Source of the DNA: an uncultured bacterium | Lineage (GTDB): Bacteria; Actinomycetota; Coriobacteriia; Coriobacteriales; Atopobiaceae | Length of the DNA stretch: 54,524 nt | Reading direction: 5' to 3' | NCBI GenBank assembly: GCA_905215465.1 | Contig: CAJMPT010000010.1 | Location: forward strand, 1-54,524 | Shown here: one piece after another, positions 14,258-22,587 of the stretch | Layout of the letters: each line of letters starts with the position of its first letter | Position numbering within the stretch: the stretch's first letter is position 1 | Notes under the pieces: generated by a model | What the model saw: the letters and a program-made list of their open reading frames with translations, nothing else | Told to the model about the DNA's origin: nothing | The model's database searches: none | Translations under genes and position numbers: made by a program

Positions 14258-15778
14258 CTAGCGGTAGGTCACGCTCTGCTGGGAGTCCTTGACCACGACG
14301 TCGTGGGCGCCGCCTTCGACGATGGAGGTAGAGCTGACCAGCGTCAGGCGGGCCTTCTGCTGAAGCTCAGGGATGGAGTTGGCGCCGCAGTTGCACATGG
14401 TGGACTTGACCTTGTAGAGGGTGCCGTCAACGCCGTCCTTGAGGGAGCCAGCATAGGGGACGTAGGAGTCAACGCCCTCGACGAAGGAGAGCTTGGCCGC
14501 GCCGCCCAGGTCATAGCGCTGCCAGTTGCGGGCGCGAGCGGAGCCCTCGCCCCAGTACTCCTTCATGTACTGGCCGTTAACGTTGACGCGGGACGTGGGG
14601 CTCTCGTCAAAGCGGGCGAAGTAGCGGCCCAGCATCATGAAGTCGGCGCCCATGGCCAAAGCCAGCGTCATGTGGTAGTCGTACACGATGCCGCCGTCGG
14701 AGCAGACGGGCACGTAGACGCCGGTCTCCTCGAAGTACTCGTCACGGGCGCGGCAGACGTCGATCAGGGCCGTGGCCTGGCCGCGGCCGATGCCCTTGGT
14801 CTCGCGGGTGATGCAGATGGAGCCGCCGCCGATGCCGACCTTGACGAAGTCGGCGCCGCAGTCGGCCAGAAAGCGGAAGCCCTCGGCGTCGACGACGTTG
14901 CCAGCGCCGACCTTGACCTTGTCGCCGTAGTTCTGGTGGATCCACTCGAGGGTGCGCTTCTGCCACTCGGAGAAGCCCTCGGAGGAGTCGATGCACAAGA
15001 CGTCGGCGCCGGCCTCGACGAGCAGCGGCACGCGCTCGGCGTAGTCGCGGGTGTTGATGCCCGCGCCCACCATGTAGCGCTTGTGCTGGTCAAGAAGCTC
15101 GTTGGGGCGGGACTTGTGGGAGTCGTAGTCCTTGCGGAAGACCAGGGAGACCAGGTTGCCGTCCTTGTCCACGATGGGCAGGGCGTTGAGCTTGTGCTCC
15201 CAGATGAGGTCGTTGGCAACCTTGAGGGAGGTGCCGTCCTCGGCGACGATGGTCTTCTCGGCGGGGGTCATGAACTCGCGGACCTTCTTGTCGCGCGGGT
15301 CACGGGAGACGCGGTAGTCGCGGGAGGTGACGATGCCACAGAACTTGCCGGTGGGGGTGCCGTCCTCGGTGACGGGCATGGTGGAGTGACCGGTGCGGTC
15401 GACCATGTCGAGGACGTCCTCGAGGGTCATGTCGGGGGTGAGGGTGGAGTCGGAGACCACGAAGCCTGCTTTGTAGCTCTTGACCTCGCGGACCATGGCT
15501 GCCTCAGCGGCGGCGGGCTGGGAGCCATAGATGAAGGAGATGCCGCCCTCCTGCGCGAGCGCGATGGCGAGCCTGGGGCCGGAGACGGACTGCATGATGG
15601 CGGAGACCATCGGGATGTTCAGGGTGATGGGAGACTCCTCGCCACGCTTGAAGCGCACGAGCGGGGTCTTGAGGGAAACGTTGGCGGGAATGTTCTCCGC
15701 CGATGAGTAGCCGGGAACGAGCAGGTACTCAGAGAAGGTGTGGGACTCTCCCTCGAAGAACGTTGCCATACGCTTCAT
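14258..15778 (-). CDS. guaB: IMP dehydrogenase
   Basis: Oxidises IMP to XMP with NAD+, the committed step of GMP synthesis. 506 residues. Seen: the N-terminal barrel strands (LNIPMVSAIMQSVSGPRLAI), a CBS pair inserted at about 110-225 (MPVTEDGTPTGKFCGIVTSR; NALPIVDKDGNLVSLVFRK), the catalytic loop VGIGGGSICITRETKG with the nucleophilic Cys, DGGIVYDYHMTLALAMGADF, and the flap/C-terminal region. Start at 15778 follows GGAAGGAGAA; a second ATG at 15769 is equally possible. Single gene with its own promoter about 55 bp upstream; convergent with the sensor kinase. Confidence 0.96.
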   Translation of the reverse strand: MKRMATFFEGESHTFSEYLLVPGYSSAENIPANVSLKTPLVRFKRGEESPITLNIPMVSAIMQSVSGPRLAIALAQEGGISFIYGSQPAAAEAAMVREVKSYKAGFVVSDSTLTPDMTLEDVLDMVDRTGHSTMPVTEDGTPTGKFCGIVTSRDYRVSRDPRDKKVREFMTPAEKTIVAEDGTSLKVANDLIWEHKLNALPIVDKDGNLVSLVFRKDYDSHKSRPNELLDQHKRYMVGAGINTRDYAERVPLLVEAGADVLCIDSSEGFSEWQKRTLEWIHQNYGDKVKVGAGNVVDAEGFRFLADCGADFVKVGIGGGSICITRETKGIGRGQATALIDVCRARDEYFEETGVYVPVCSDGGIVYDYHMTLALAMGADFMMLGRYFARFDESPTSRVNVNGQYMKEYWGEGSARARNWQRYDLGGAAKLSFVEGVDSYVPYAGSLKDGVDGTLYKVKSTMCNCGANSIPELQQKARLTLVSSTSIVEGGAHDVVVKDSQQSVTYR

Positions 15779-15830
15779 TTCTCCTTCCGTCTGCAAGGTG
15801 CAGACCCCAAACGCGGCCAGATTGCCCGCC

Positions 15831-15861
15831 ATTGTAGCATCGAGGGCGCCCCAAATGCCAA
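15831..15861 (-). promoter_or_regulatory. Candidate guaB promoter
   Basis: On the minus strand TTGGCA (15856-15861) and an extended -10, TGC followed by TACAAT (15831-15836), spaced 19 bp. The wide spacing is offset by the extended -10. Transcript start would fall about 45 nt before the guaB start codon. Confidence 0.4.
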
Positions 15862-15987
15862 CCCCAGTAAATCATCATCTACCAGCATTTTTGTAAGCCC
15901 AACAATCATGCTGTTTGCTCAGATTGTTTAATAGGCCCCATCGGAGCGCTTCCAGGTAGTGACCCTCGCTCAACTTTCCCGAGAATA

Positions 15988-16046
15988 AGTTCCGCATGAG
16001 CCGAGGGCCCCTAAATGGGGCCCTCGTGCGAATAGGACTGTCTGAG
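15988..16046. repeat. 59-nt hairpin element, copy 1
   Basis: Begins AGTTCCGCATGAG, contains the stem GAGGGCCCC / GGGGCCCTC around TAAAT, and ends AGGACTGTCTGAG. It is 50/59 identical by my count, without gaps, to the copy at 21404-21462. Both differences in the upper stem are compensatory pairs. It lies 31 bp beyond the 3' end of the GT2 gene and upstream of guaB. Otherwise the 299-bp gap 15779-16077 holds only the guaB promoter region. Confidence 0.7.
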
Positions 16047-16077
16047 TTTTCAAAAGAGGCCGAGAAGGCCTCCCGGG

Positions 16078-17376
16078 TTATTTGGAACCCTCAGCCATCA
16101 CGTCATCGAAGTTCACCGCAATGTCGTGCTTCGTCGGTACCCACTCGACCTTCTTGAACAGGGCAGCGACGGTGATGGGCACGTAGGTGATCATGAAGAT
16201 CGGGAACGTGAAGAGGTTGGTGAAGATACGCCACTTCTTCTTAGCGTGGATGTGCTTGCGCTCCGAGATGGTGGTGATGACCGCCAGGATGAAGAAGACC
16301 ACGTACATGGAGGCAAAGGTCATGACCAGCGAGCCGGTGCACATGAGGAGCTCTCCCTGGGTGGCGATGAAGCCGTGCGAGAGCGTGCCCACAATGAGAT
16401 AGGTGGAGTTGATGAAGAACGAGAGCAGGGTCAAGATCATACCAGGGGCAATGGTCATCAGCATGTCGTAGGAGGCAAACTGGCCCTTGCGGATGCCACG
16501 GAGAAGGTCACGGTTGTACGAGAAGAACACCTGGTAGAAGCCCTTGGTCCAACGCATGCGCTGCGTCCAGGAGGCCTTGAAGGTCAGCGGCTGCTCGTCA
16601 AAGAACTCCGCCGGGGCGTAGCCGATCTGGATGTTGTTGGCGCAGCAGAAGGTGGAGAACTGGATGTCCTCGGTCAGGGTGTGGAAGTCCCAGCCGTGCA
16701 TGCCCTTGATGATGCGCTCGGAGACCATCCAGCCGGAGCCGGAGATGGCGCAGGAGGTGCCGACCATCATACGTGCGTTGTTGAGGAACTTGGCCTCGCG
16801 CAAAAACCAGGTGGCGTAGGCCGAGCTGATCCAGCTGGAGTCGAAGTTCTTGGAGTTGCGGTAGCTCGTGCAGACCAGGTAGCCGGCATCGAAGGCCTGG
16901 TTCATGATCTTGAGGTAATCCGGCGCAATGATGTTGTCGGCGTCCATGATGACGAAGGCCTCGTACTTGTCGCCAAAGTCATCAAGGATGCGGTTGAAGG
17001 CGTAGTCGAGGACCCAGCTCTTGCCCTTGCGGGCGAGGTCGTTGCGGTCCCAGACGATGGCGCCGGCGCGCTCGGCCTCGCCGTGGGTGTCGTCGGTGCA
17101 GGCGTCGCAGATGACGAAGCAGTCCACGAGGTCGCTCGGGTAGTCCTGCGTGAGGATGGAGCGCACGAGGTTGCCAATGACGGGCTCCTCGTTGTGCGCC
17201 GCGATGACAAAGCCGTAGCGGTGGTTCTTCTTGGCCGCCGGCAACTTGACCGTGCCGCGCCTGATGACGCGGAAAATGTAGACGAGCTGGTAGAAGTAGG
17301 CAAGCGTGAAGAACAGCCAGATGACCAGGTTGAAGATCACAATGGGCGTGAGTCCGAGCCTTCCGAGCGTCGGCAT
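16078..17376 (-). CDS. Processive glycosyltransferase family 2, membrane-bound
   Basis: 432 residues. One N-terminal helix (VIFNLVIWLFFTLAYFYQLV), then a GT2 catalytic domain with FVIAAHNEEPVIGNL, the metal-binding DAD in VIMDADNII, the general-base TED in FHTLTEDIQFS, and QRMRWTKGFYQ, the Q-x-x-R-W motif of processive polymerising enzymes. Four or so C-terminal helices follow. This architecture matches BcsA/hyaluronan-synthase-like or NdvC-type transferases that build a polysaccharide or glycolipid at the inner membrane. Sugar and product cannot be told from sequence. Start 17376 follows GGAAGGG. It sits 44 bp after the pseudouridine synthase gene; no PilZ or other secretion partner is adjacent. 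Confidence 0.92.
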   Translation of the reverse strand: MPTLGRLGLTPIVIFNLVIWLFFTLAYFYQLVYIFRVIRRGTVKLPAAKKNHRYGFVIAAHNEEPVIGNLVRSILTQDYPSDLVDCFVICDACTDDTHGEAERAGAIVWDRNDLARKGKSWVLDYAFNRILDDFGDKYEAFVIMDADNIIAPDYLKIMNQAFDAGYLVCTSYRNSKNFDSSWISSAYATWFLREAKFLNNARMMVGTSCAISGSGWMVSERIIKGMHGWDFHTLTEDIQFSTFCCANNIQIGYAPAEFFDEQPLTFKASWTQRMRWTKGFYQVFFSYNRDLLRGIRKGQFASYDMLMTIAPGMILTLLSFFINSTYLIVGTLSHGFIATQGELLMCTGSLVMTFASMYVVFFILAVITTISERKHIHAKKKWRIFTNLFTFPIFMITYVPITVAALFKKVEWVPTKHDIAVNFDDVMAEGSK

Positions 17377-17420
17377 GGTGGTTTACCCTTCCGTCGCGGC
17401 TTTCAGTTGCGCGTGAGACC

Positions 17421-18449
17421 CTACCAGGAGCAGCCGAGCTGCGGGCAGATGCGCTCCCCCGCCTCGGTGCGGCCCATAGAGGTCTCCTTGAGTTCCTCAA
17501 GTATAGCGAGAAGGTCGTCCGGCAGGCGGTCGGCCCGCTCAATGGGCTCCCCCGTCACGGGATGGTCAAAGGCGATGTGCCAGGAGTGCAGGAACTGGCG
17601 GCGCAGCCCGTGGTTGGTGCGGTCGTCTCCCCTGCCGTAGAGCTGGTCCCCCACCACGGGGTGGCCCGTGTGGCGCATGTGCACGCGGATCTGGTGCGTG
17701 CGACCGGTGTAGAGATGGCATTCCAGCAGGCTGTAGCCCTCGTCGCGGCGCCCGGCCTCAAAGCGCTCGAGGGTGGTGTAGGTGGTAATGGACTCGCGGG
17801 CGCTCGGGTCGTCGGTGACGGTCATCCGCAGGCGGTCTCGCGTAGAGCGGGCGATGCCCGTGACGATGGTGCCCTTGTCGTGCGCCACGTAGCCGTGGAC
17901 GAGGACCACGTAGCGGCGGTCAAGCACGCGCAGGCGGATGAGGTCCTGCAGGGCCTTCTGCACCTCGTCGGACTTGGCTGCCACCATGAGGCCGGAGGTG
18001 TCCATGTCCAGGCGGTGCACGATGCCCGGGCGGTCCTCCCCCTGCAAAAGGCCCAGGTGCCTGTAGCCGCAATGGGCGACAAGGGCGTTTGCCAGCGTGT
18101 CGTCAACGTGGCCGGGGCTTGGGTGGCAGACGAGTCCCGCCTGCTTGGAGAGGACGATGAGGTGCTCGTCCTCAAAGCGGATGTCCAGGTCGATCTCCGG
18201 GTTTGGGGCAAGAAGCCCGGCCTCGCTGCCCTTCTCCTCAACCTCAAGCTCACAGGTCACGCGGTCTCCAAGCAGGACCTTCTCGCTCTTGGAGGTTGCC
18301 TCGCACGTGTTGATGGCGACGGAGCCCTCCTCAACCAGACGCGCGCACGCCGAGCGCGATGGCATGTCTGGCCCCGTGGCCAGGAAGGCGTCGAGTCGCA
18401 TGCCGTCGGACTCGGGCCCCACCAGAAGGTTCACTATGCGCGTGGCCAC
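17421..18449 (-). CDS. RluA/RluD-family 23S rRNA pseudouridine synthase
   Basis: Converts specific uridines in large-subunit rRNA to pseudouridine. 342 residues. An N-terminal S4 RNA-binding domain (about 12-75: MRLDAFLATGPDMPSRSACA), then the catalytic domain with HRLDMDTSGLMV, where the Asp is catalytic, and YTGRTHQIRVHM. The start is GTG at 18449 because AAAGGAGG lies 4-5 nt before it; an ATG 48 nt further upstream lacks a ribosome site. Cotranscribed with the GT2 gene downstream by position. RluD-type by its S4 domain and length, but the target uridines are not decidable here. Confidence 0.93.
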   Translation of the reverse strand: MATRIVNLLVGPESDGMRLDAFLATGPDMPSRSACARLVEEGSVAINTCEATSKSEKVLLGDRVTCELEVEEKGSEAGLLAPNPEIDLDIRFEDEHLIVLSKQAGLVCHPSPGHVDDTLANALVAHCGYRHLGLLQGEDRPGIVHRLDMDTSGLMVAAKSDEVQKALQDLIRLRVLDRRYVVLVHGYVAHDKGTIVTGIARSTRDRLRMTVTDDPSARESITTYTTLERFEAGRRDEGYSLLECHLYTGRTHQIRVHMRHTGHPVVGDQLYGRGDDRTNHGLRRQFLHSWHIAFDHPVTGEPIERADRLPDDLLAILEELKETSMGRTEAGERICPQLGCSW

Positions 18450-18504
18450 AGGGCCTCCTTTGCTTGTCATCAGATAGGTATTGAGAAGAGGATACACGAA
18501 TGAA

Positions 18505-18547
18505 AACTAGAACACTAGTTCCCACTCGCACAAAACTAGGGTAAACT
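18505..18547 (+). promoter_or_regulatory. Promoter and AAACTAG-type operator upstream of the 28-residue peptide
   Basis: TTCCCA (18519-18524) and TAAACT (18542-18547) are spaced 17 bp. Overlapping the -35 is a perfect palindrome, ACTAG-AACA-CTAGT, and AAACTAG recurs just before the -10. Three copies of one heptamer around a promoter suggest repressor control (inference). The gap also has to serve the divergent pseudouridine synthase gene. Confidence 0.4.
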
Positions 18548-18604
18548 ACCGTCACGGCAGGCGGCGCCCTCCGAGTCCCGCAGGAGACTGGAGGTGTACC
18601 CCGT

Positions 18605-18691
18605 ATGACCGAGCTCACAGCGTTCGTCCTCTCCAACGCCACCCTGTTCTTGGCGCTGGCAGTTCTGCTTCTGATTGTTGGTCGCAGATAA
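18605..18691 (+). CDS. 28-residue hydrophobic peptide
   Basis: A short ORF, ATG at 18605, TAA at 18689-18691. It starts MTELTAFVLSNATLF, continues with a pure Leu/Ala/Val/Ile helix and ends VGRR. GGAGGTG lies 8 nt before ATG and a fair promoter lies 60 bp upstream, so expression is likely. Immediately after the stop comes a strong nested hairpin. No family is recognisable. Layout is that of a small membrane protein or of a type I toxin; the antisense partner such a toxin would need is not demonstrated. Confidence 0.5.
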   Translation: MTELTAFVLSNATLFLALAVLLLIVGRR

Positions 18692-18692
18692 G

Positions 18693-18763
18693 CGCATTGG
18701 GCAAGGCCCCTAAACGGGAACAGCCGCCCCTGCAAAGCGGCTGTTCCCTGGGCATTGCCCAAT
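18693..18763. other. Nested double hairpin after the 28-residue peptide
   Basis: An outer 10-bp stem, GCATTGGGCA with TGCCCAATGC, encloses an inner 12-bp stem, GGGAACAGCCGC with GCGGCTGTTCCC. No U-tract follows, so a simple terminator is not obvious. The rest of the gap, 18764-18936, lacks genes; it holds only weak GC inverted repeats (for example CCCCAAATGGG). Confidence 0.6.
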
Positions 18764-18936
18764 GCAAATCCGTCTAACAGGAGGGCTTAGCCCCTGTCAC
18801 AACCCATGATACCCCAAATGGGCCTGCGCAAGAGGGGTTGCATGGGGGGCACCGACCGGCGGTCACGAGGCCGTCGGCGCGGGCCCCACGTACTTCTCTG
18901 CAGACTGGCGTCCCAGAGGGGTCCGTGGCGTCTTAC

Positions 18937-20409
18937 CTACAGAATGCCCCTAAGGTCTCCGCGGTCGCGGGCCTCCGCCAGGATGTGGCGGAAGACGACG
19001 CTGCCATGAAGGCCGTCGTGCTCGAACTCGTTGGTCACCCAGGCGTGCGAGCGGCCCACGTGGGAGAGCGTGTCGAGCTGCAGGCCAGAGTCCACGTAGA
19101 GGTCGTCGAAGTAGACGGCCGCCTGGAGCGGCACCTCGTTTGCGGCAAGCTGCTCCCGATCGTAGAGGCGCCCGAAGGAGGTGTCCTCCATGAGAAGGTC
19201 CATGGCCTCGGCAAACGGCATGAGGGCAGGATCCTCGCGGAACATCCACGGAAACATTGCCTCGCCGAAGAGCATGAGCGGGCGCGCGTCCTCGCCGAAC
19301 TCGGGCATGCTCGCCGCCTGGCGCGCCGCGGACCAGCGGATGGGCCGCTCAAGCTCGCCATCCGCGTAGATGAACTCCTGGAGCGTCCAGTAGAGCGGGT
19401 TGCCCGCCGAGTCGGTCTGGGTCTGGACGTCCTCGAGGAAGTCGCGGAAGAGCGTGACCGCCTGGGGGTTGCCACCGGCGGCCGAAAGAGCGTCCTCGCA
19501 GCTGCCATCCCCGTCAACAAAGGCCATGTCAAGCATGCTGTGAAGGCGCTCGGGGGCAGGCTTCATGCCCAGACCGCCACCACAGAGCTGAAGCCTGCGG
19601 ACGGAAAGAGGGCTCCCGTCCGGAAGGGTCAGGTCGCCCGCGGCCGCGCGGTCGGCAATAAGGGACATGCGACTCGCGTCCTCGGGGTAGCGCTCGTACC
19701 AGCCGCGGGTCTTCTGGAGCATGCGCGGGAAGGTGTGGGCGTAGACCTCGTCGGCGCTCGCGGGAACGTGGGGGATGCCGCCGCAGGTGAAGGCAGCCGC
19801 CACGCCCGTCGGGAAGGTCGAGAGGTTGGCCAGCGTGAGGAAGCCGCCATAGCTCTGGCCCAGCGTCACCCACTTGGCGCCGTCAAACTCGGAAAGTCTC
19901 AGGTACTCGAAGTCGCGGATGATGGAGTCGGCCAGGAAGCGCTTGAGGTAGTCGGCCTGGCGGCGGGCGGAATCTGCGCCCTCGGCTCTTGCCTGCGCGG
20001 CAATGGCCTCCATGCGGGCGCCGTCCACCCGAGACGAGCGGCCGCAGCCCCGCTGGTCGGGCAGGACCACGCGGAAGTGCTTGATGGCCTCCTCAACCCA
20101 GCCGTCGCTTGAGGGCGACGTCAGGCGCGGGCAGGCGCCGCCGGGCCCTCCCTGTAGAAACACAATGAGCGGCAGGTCACGGCCCGCGTTCTCGGGAGCG
20201 CACACCACGCGGTAGAACAGCTTGATCTTCTCGCCAGCAAAGGCCGGGTCGGGCTCGAGGGCCGCGGACTCAGATGCCAGGCGAGAAGGGTACGGCTCGT
20301 CGGCGCCGGCCTCCTCGGCTGGAGACGTGCCCCGCCAGTCGAGCGGAACCTCGATGGAGTGGTCCTCCACGGCAAGGCCGGGAAGGCAGTACTTGGAAAG
20401 CAGCGGCAA
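18937..20409 (-). CDS. Alpha/beta hydrolase, prolyl-aminopeptidase-like (S33)
   Basis: 490 residues. Oxyanion-loop motif FLQGGPGGACPR, nucleophile elbow VTLGQSYGGFLT (Ser), and a C-terminal DYVDSG-like Asp (LYVDSGLQLD) and His (FEHDGLHGS) complete a plausible triad. The GGPGG pattern and overall length match proline iminopeptidase/tripeptidyl-type S33 enzymes, which free N-terminal residues from peptides. Start is TTG at 20409, supported by AAAGGAGGA 6-8 nt upstream; the longer frame to 20475 would take in the ribosome site itself. Divergent from another alpha/beta hydrolase with a 68-bp gap. No signal peptide, so cytoplasmic. Confidence 0.85.
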   Translation of the reverse strand: MPLLSKYCLPGLAVEDHSIEVPLDWRGTSPAEEAGADEPYPSRLASESAALEPDPAFAGEKIKLFYRVVCAPENAGRDLPLIVFLQGGPGGACPRLTSPSSDGWVEEAIKHFRVVLPDQRGCGRSSRVDGARMEAIAAQARAEGADSARRQADYLKRFLADSIIRDFEYLRLSEFDGAKWVTLGQSYGGFLTLANLSTFPTGVAAAFTCGGIPHVPASADEVYAHTFPRMLQKTRGWYERYPEDASRMSLIADRAAAGDLTLPDGSPLSVRRLQLCGGGLGMKPAPERLHSMLDMAFVDGDGSCEDALSAAGGNPQAVTLFRDFLEDVQTQTDSAGNPLYWTLQEFIYADGELERPIRWSAARQAASMPEFGEDARPLMLFGEAMFPWMFREDPALMPFAEAMDLLMEDTSFGRLYDREQLAANEVPLQAAVYFDDLYVDSGLQLDTLSHVGRSHAWVTNEFEHDGLHGSVVFRHILAEARDRGDLRGIL

Positions 20410-20477
20410 CTTGGCTCCTCCTTTGGCGCTAAGGCATAGACTGTTGCGAGTATTGCACACGAGGTGGGGAGGCACAC

Positions 20478-21314
20478 ATGAGGTTCCAGTATCCGGGTTG
20501 CGACGTCCACTACGAGCTCGAGGGGCCAGCCGATGGCCTGCCCGTCCTCATGGTCCACGGCTTTGGCTGCCAGCTGGAGATCATGCGTGGCTGCATGGAG
20601 CCCGCCATTGCAGCCGCAGGTGCAAACGATCGCCTGCTCAGGGTATACGTCGACCTTCCCGGTCACGGCAGGAGCGCCAAGGCCGACCTGGGCCTTGCCG
20701 TAAGCGACGCCCTGGTGGCGTGCCTTCTCGCCCTCATGGACCACGTGGCGCCCGAGCGCGCCTTTGCCGTGGTGGGGCAATCCTTCGGCGGCTACCTGGC
20801 GCTGGGCCTGGCCACCCGGCATCCAAAGCGCGTCTGCGGCCTTGACCTCGTCTGCCCGCTCACCCTGCCCGACCTCGAGTCACGCCAAGTGGAGAAGCTC
20901 ACGCTCATCAAGCGCGACGACGAGTTCCTGGCCTCGCTCTCCGACGCCGAGCGCGAGAGCTTCCTGCAGCTCGCGGTACGCGCCGACCGCCAAACCTGGG
21001 AGCGCTTCTCCACCGAGGAGGCCCCCGGCTTTGCCAACGCCAGCCCGAGCTTCATGGACGCCGTCGACGAGCACCTGCCCCTCTCGCCCGACGTCGACGA
21101 GGCGCTTGTGGCAAGGCCGTTCGACGCGCCCGCGCTCATCCTCTGTGGCCGCCAGGACGCCATGGTCGGCTACCGGGACCAGGCGCGGCTCATCGCTTTG
21201 ATGCCCCGCTGCACCTACGCCGTCTTAGACGTCAGCGGCCACAACCTCCAGTTCGAGCAGCCCGAGCTCTTCACCTCACTGACCGCCAACTGGCTAACCC
21301 GCCTGCTAAGCTAA
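20478..21314 (+). CDS. Alpha/beta hydrolase, function unassigned
   Basis: 278 residues, full length for the fold. Seen: the oxyanion region LMVHGFGCQLEI, the loop VDLPGHGRSAKAD, the nucleophile elbow AVVGQSFGGYLALG (Ser), an acid residue in ILCGRQDAMVGY (Asp), and His in LDVSGHNLQFEQPE. All triad positions are intact. Could be an esterase, lipase-like or C-C hydrolase; the sequence does not decide. Start 20478 follows GAGGTGGGGAGGCACAC. Paired divergently with the S33 peptidase; convergent with asd. Confidence 0.85.
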   Translation: MRFQYPGCDVHYELEGPADGLPVLMVHGFGCQLEIMRGCMEPAIAAAGANDRLLRVYVDLPGHGRSAKADLGLAVSDALVACLLALMDHVAPERAFAVVGQSFGGYLALGLATRHPKRVCGLDLVCPLTLPDLESRQVEKLTLIKRDDEFLASLSDAERESFLQLAVRADRQTWERFSTEEAPGFANASPSFMDAVDEHLPLSPDVDEALVARPFDAPALILCGRQDAMVGYRDQARLIALMPRCTYAVLDVSGHNLQFEQPELFTSLTANWLTRLLS

Positions 21315-21379
21315 CCCGCTTTTGAGCCGTCACCCTCCCGGCCAGAATTAGGCGGAAGGAGTCAACCCTGCTACAGGAA

Positions 21380-21484
21380 GGGCCTCCCGCCCTTCTCCGG
21401 CGCAGTTCCGCACGAGCCGAAGGCCACTTAATGTGGCCTTCGTGCGAGCAGGACTGTTTGAGCACAGAGAAGGGCGGGAGGCCC
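21380..21484. repeat. 18-bp perfect inverted repeat enclosing hairpin-element copy 2
   Basis: Left arm 21380-21397 (GGGCCTCCCGCCCTTCTC) and right arm 21467-21484 are exact reverse complements and enclose the 59-nt element at 21404-21462. The whole 105-bp block lies between the convergent hydrolase and asd genes, 8 bp from the asd stop. It may act as a two-way terminator or be an inserted mini-element. Confidence 0.7.
21404..21462. repeat. 59-nt hairpin element, copy 2
   Basis: AGTTCCGCACGAG, stem GAAGGCCAC / GTGGCCTTC around TTAAT, then AGGACTGTTTGAG. Gap-free alignment with 15988-16046; the stem differences (G-C to A-T, C-G to A-T) and a lower-stem T-G to C-G change all keep pairing. Confidence 0.7.
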
Positions 21485-21492
21485 AACCGTTC

Positions 21493-22503
21493 CTACAGCA
21501 GGTACTCCGCAATCTGCACCGCATTTGTCGCCGCGCCCTTGCGGATCTGGTCGCCGCAGCACCAGAACGTGAGCGAGCTCACGCCATCGGGGGCCGAGAG
21601 GTCCTTGCGGATGCGGCCGACGTAGACGAGGTCCTGGTCAGAGGTATCAAGCGGCATGGGGTAGACGCTGTTGGCGGGGTCGTCCACGACCTTGACGCCG
21701 GGGGCCGCCTCAAGGATCTGTCGGGCGCGCTCGGGGGGTAGCGGCTTCTCGAACTCCACGGTGATGCTCTCGGAGTGGGAGCGCATGACGGGGACACGCA
21801 CGCAGGTGCAGTTGACGCGCAGCTCGGGCAGGTGCATGATCTTGCGCCCCTCGTTTTGCATCTTCATCTCCTCGGAGGTGTAGCCCACCTCGTTGAAGCC
21901 GCCGATCTGCGGGATGAGGTTCACGGCCAGCTGGTGCTGGAAGGGCTTGGTCTGACCCACAGGCTCGCCGGCGGCGATGCAGCCCATCTCGCGCTCGAGC
22001 TCGGTCAGGCCCGGCATGCCGGCGCCGGAGGCCGCCTGGTAGGTGGAGACGATCAGGCGTGTGACGTGGGCCTCCTGGTGAAGCGGCCATACGGGCACCA
22101 GCCCGATGATGGTGGCGCAGTTGGGGTTGGCGATGATGCCCTTGTTCTGGGCGATGTCGCCGGCGTTGATCTCGGGGATGACCAGGGGCACCTCGTCGTA
22201 GAGGCGAAAGGCGTGAGAGTTGTCCACGCAGGTGGCGCCACGCTTGACGGCCTCGGGCATGAGCTGCTTGGCCTGCGCGTCTCCAGCGGCTCCCAGGACG
22301 ATGTCCACGCCCTCGAAGGCCTCCGGGCAGGCCAGCTGCACGGGCACCTCTTCGCCGCGGAAGGTCACGGTCTTGCCCACGGAGCGCTCGCTTGCCAGCG
22401 GGACGAGCTTTGCCACCGGGAAGTCGCGCTCCTCGAGGCATTGGAGCATCTGGGTGCCGACGACGCCGGTGGCACCGAGGATGGCTACGGTCTTGTTGGC
22501 CAT
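21493..22503 (-). CDS. asd: Aspartate-semialdehyde dehydrogenase
   Basis: Reduces aspartyl phosphate to aspartate semialdehyde with NADPH, the branch point for lysine/diaminopimelate and homoserine. 336 residues. N-terminal nucleotide-binding GATGVVGTQMLQCLEER, the catalytic Cys in IANPNCATIIGL, the substrate-binding segment QAASGAGMPG, and a conserved His in VPVMRSHSESI. Start 22503 (MANKTVAIL) with AAGGAAG upstream. Last gene of hom-lysC-asd, after an 84-bp gap that carries a hairpin. Confidence 0.97.
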   Translation of the reverse strand: MANKTVAILGATGVVGTQMLQCLEERDFPVAKLVPLASERSVGKTVTFRGEEVPVQLACPEAFEGVDIVLGAAGDAQAKQLMPEAVKRGATCVDNSHAFRLYDEVPLVIPEINAGDIAQNKGIIANPNCATIIGLVPVWPLHQEAHVTRLIVSTYQAASGAGMPGLTELEREMGCIAAGEPVGQTKPFQHQLAVNLIPQIGGFNEVGYTSEEMKMQNEGRKIMHLPELRVNCTCVRVPVMRSHSESITVEFEKPLPPERARQILEAAPGVKVVDDPANSVYPMPLDTSDQDLVYVGRIRKDLSAPDGVSSLTFWCCGDQIRKGAATNAVQIAEYLL

Positions 22504-22548
22504 GTGTCTTCCTTTCGGAGGGCCCACGCTCGCGGGCCGGCTTGGGTG

Positions 22549-22572
22549 GCGAGAAGAACGCTCTTCTCGCCT
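22549..22572. other. Perfect hairpin in the lysC-asd gap
   Basis: GGCGAGAAGA and TCTTCTCGCC form a perfect 10-bp stem around ACGC. It separates lysC from asd and might tune asd expression or protect the upstream message. It is built from the octamer GCGAGAAG that recurs through the window. TTTTT follows only on the strand opposite to transcription. Confidence 0.55.
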
Positions 22573-22587
22573 CTTGAGTTTTTGCTG

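Noticed and set aside
18764..18936. SRP RNA, RNase P RNA or tmRNA in the gap after the 28-residue peptide
   Set aside because: None of the signature loops of these RNAs is present.
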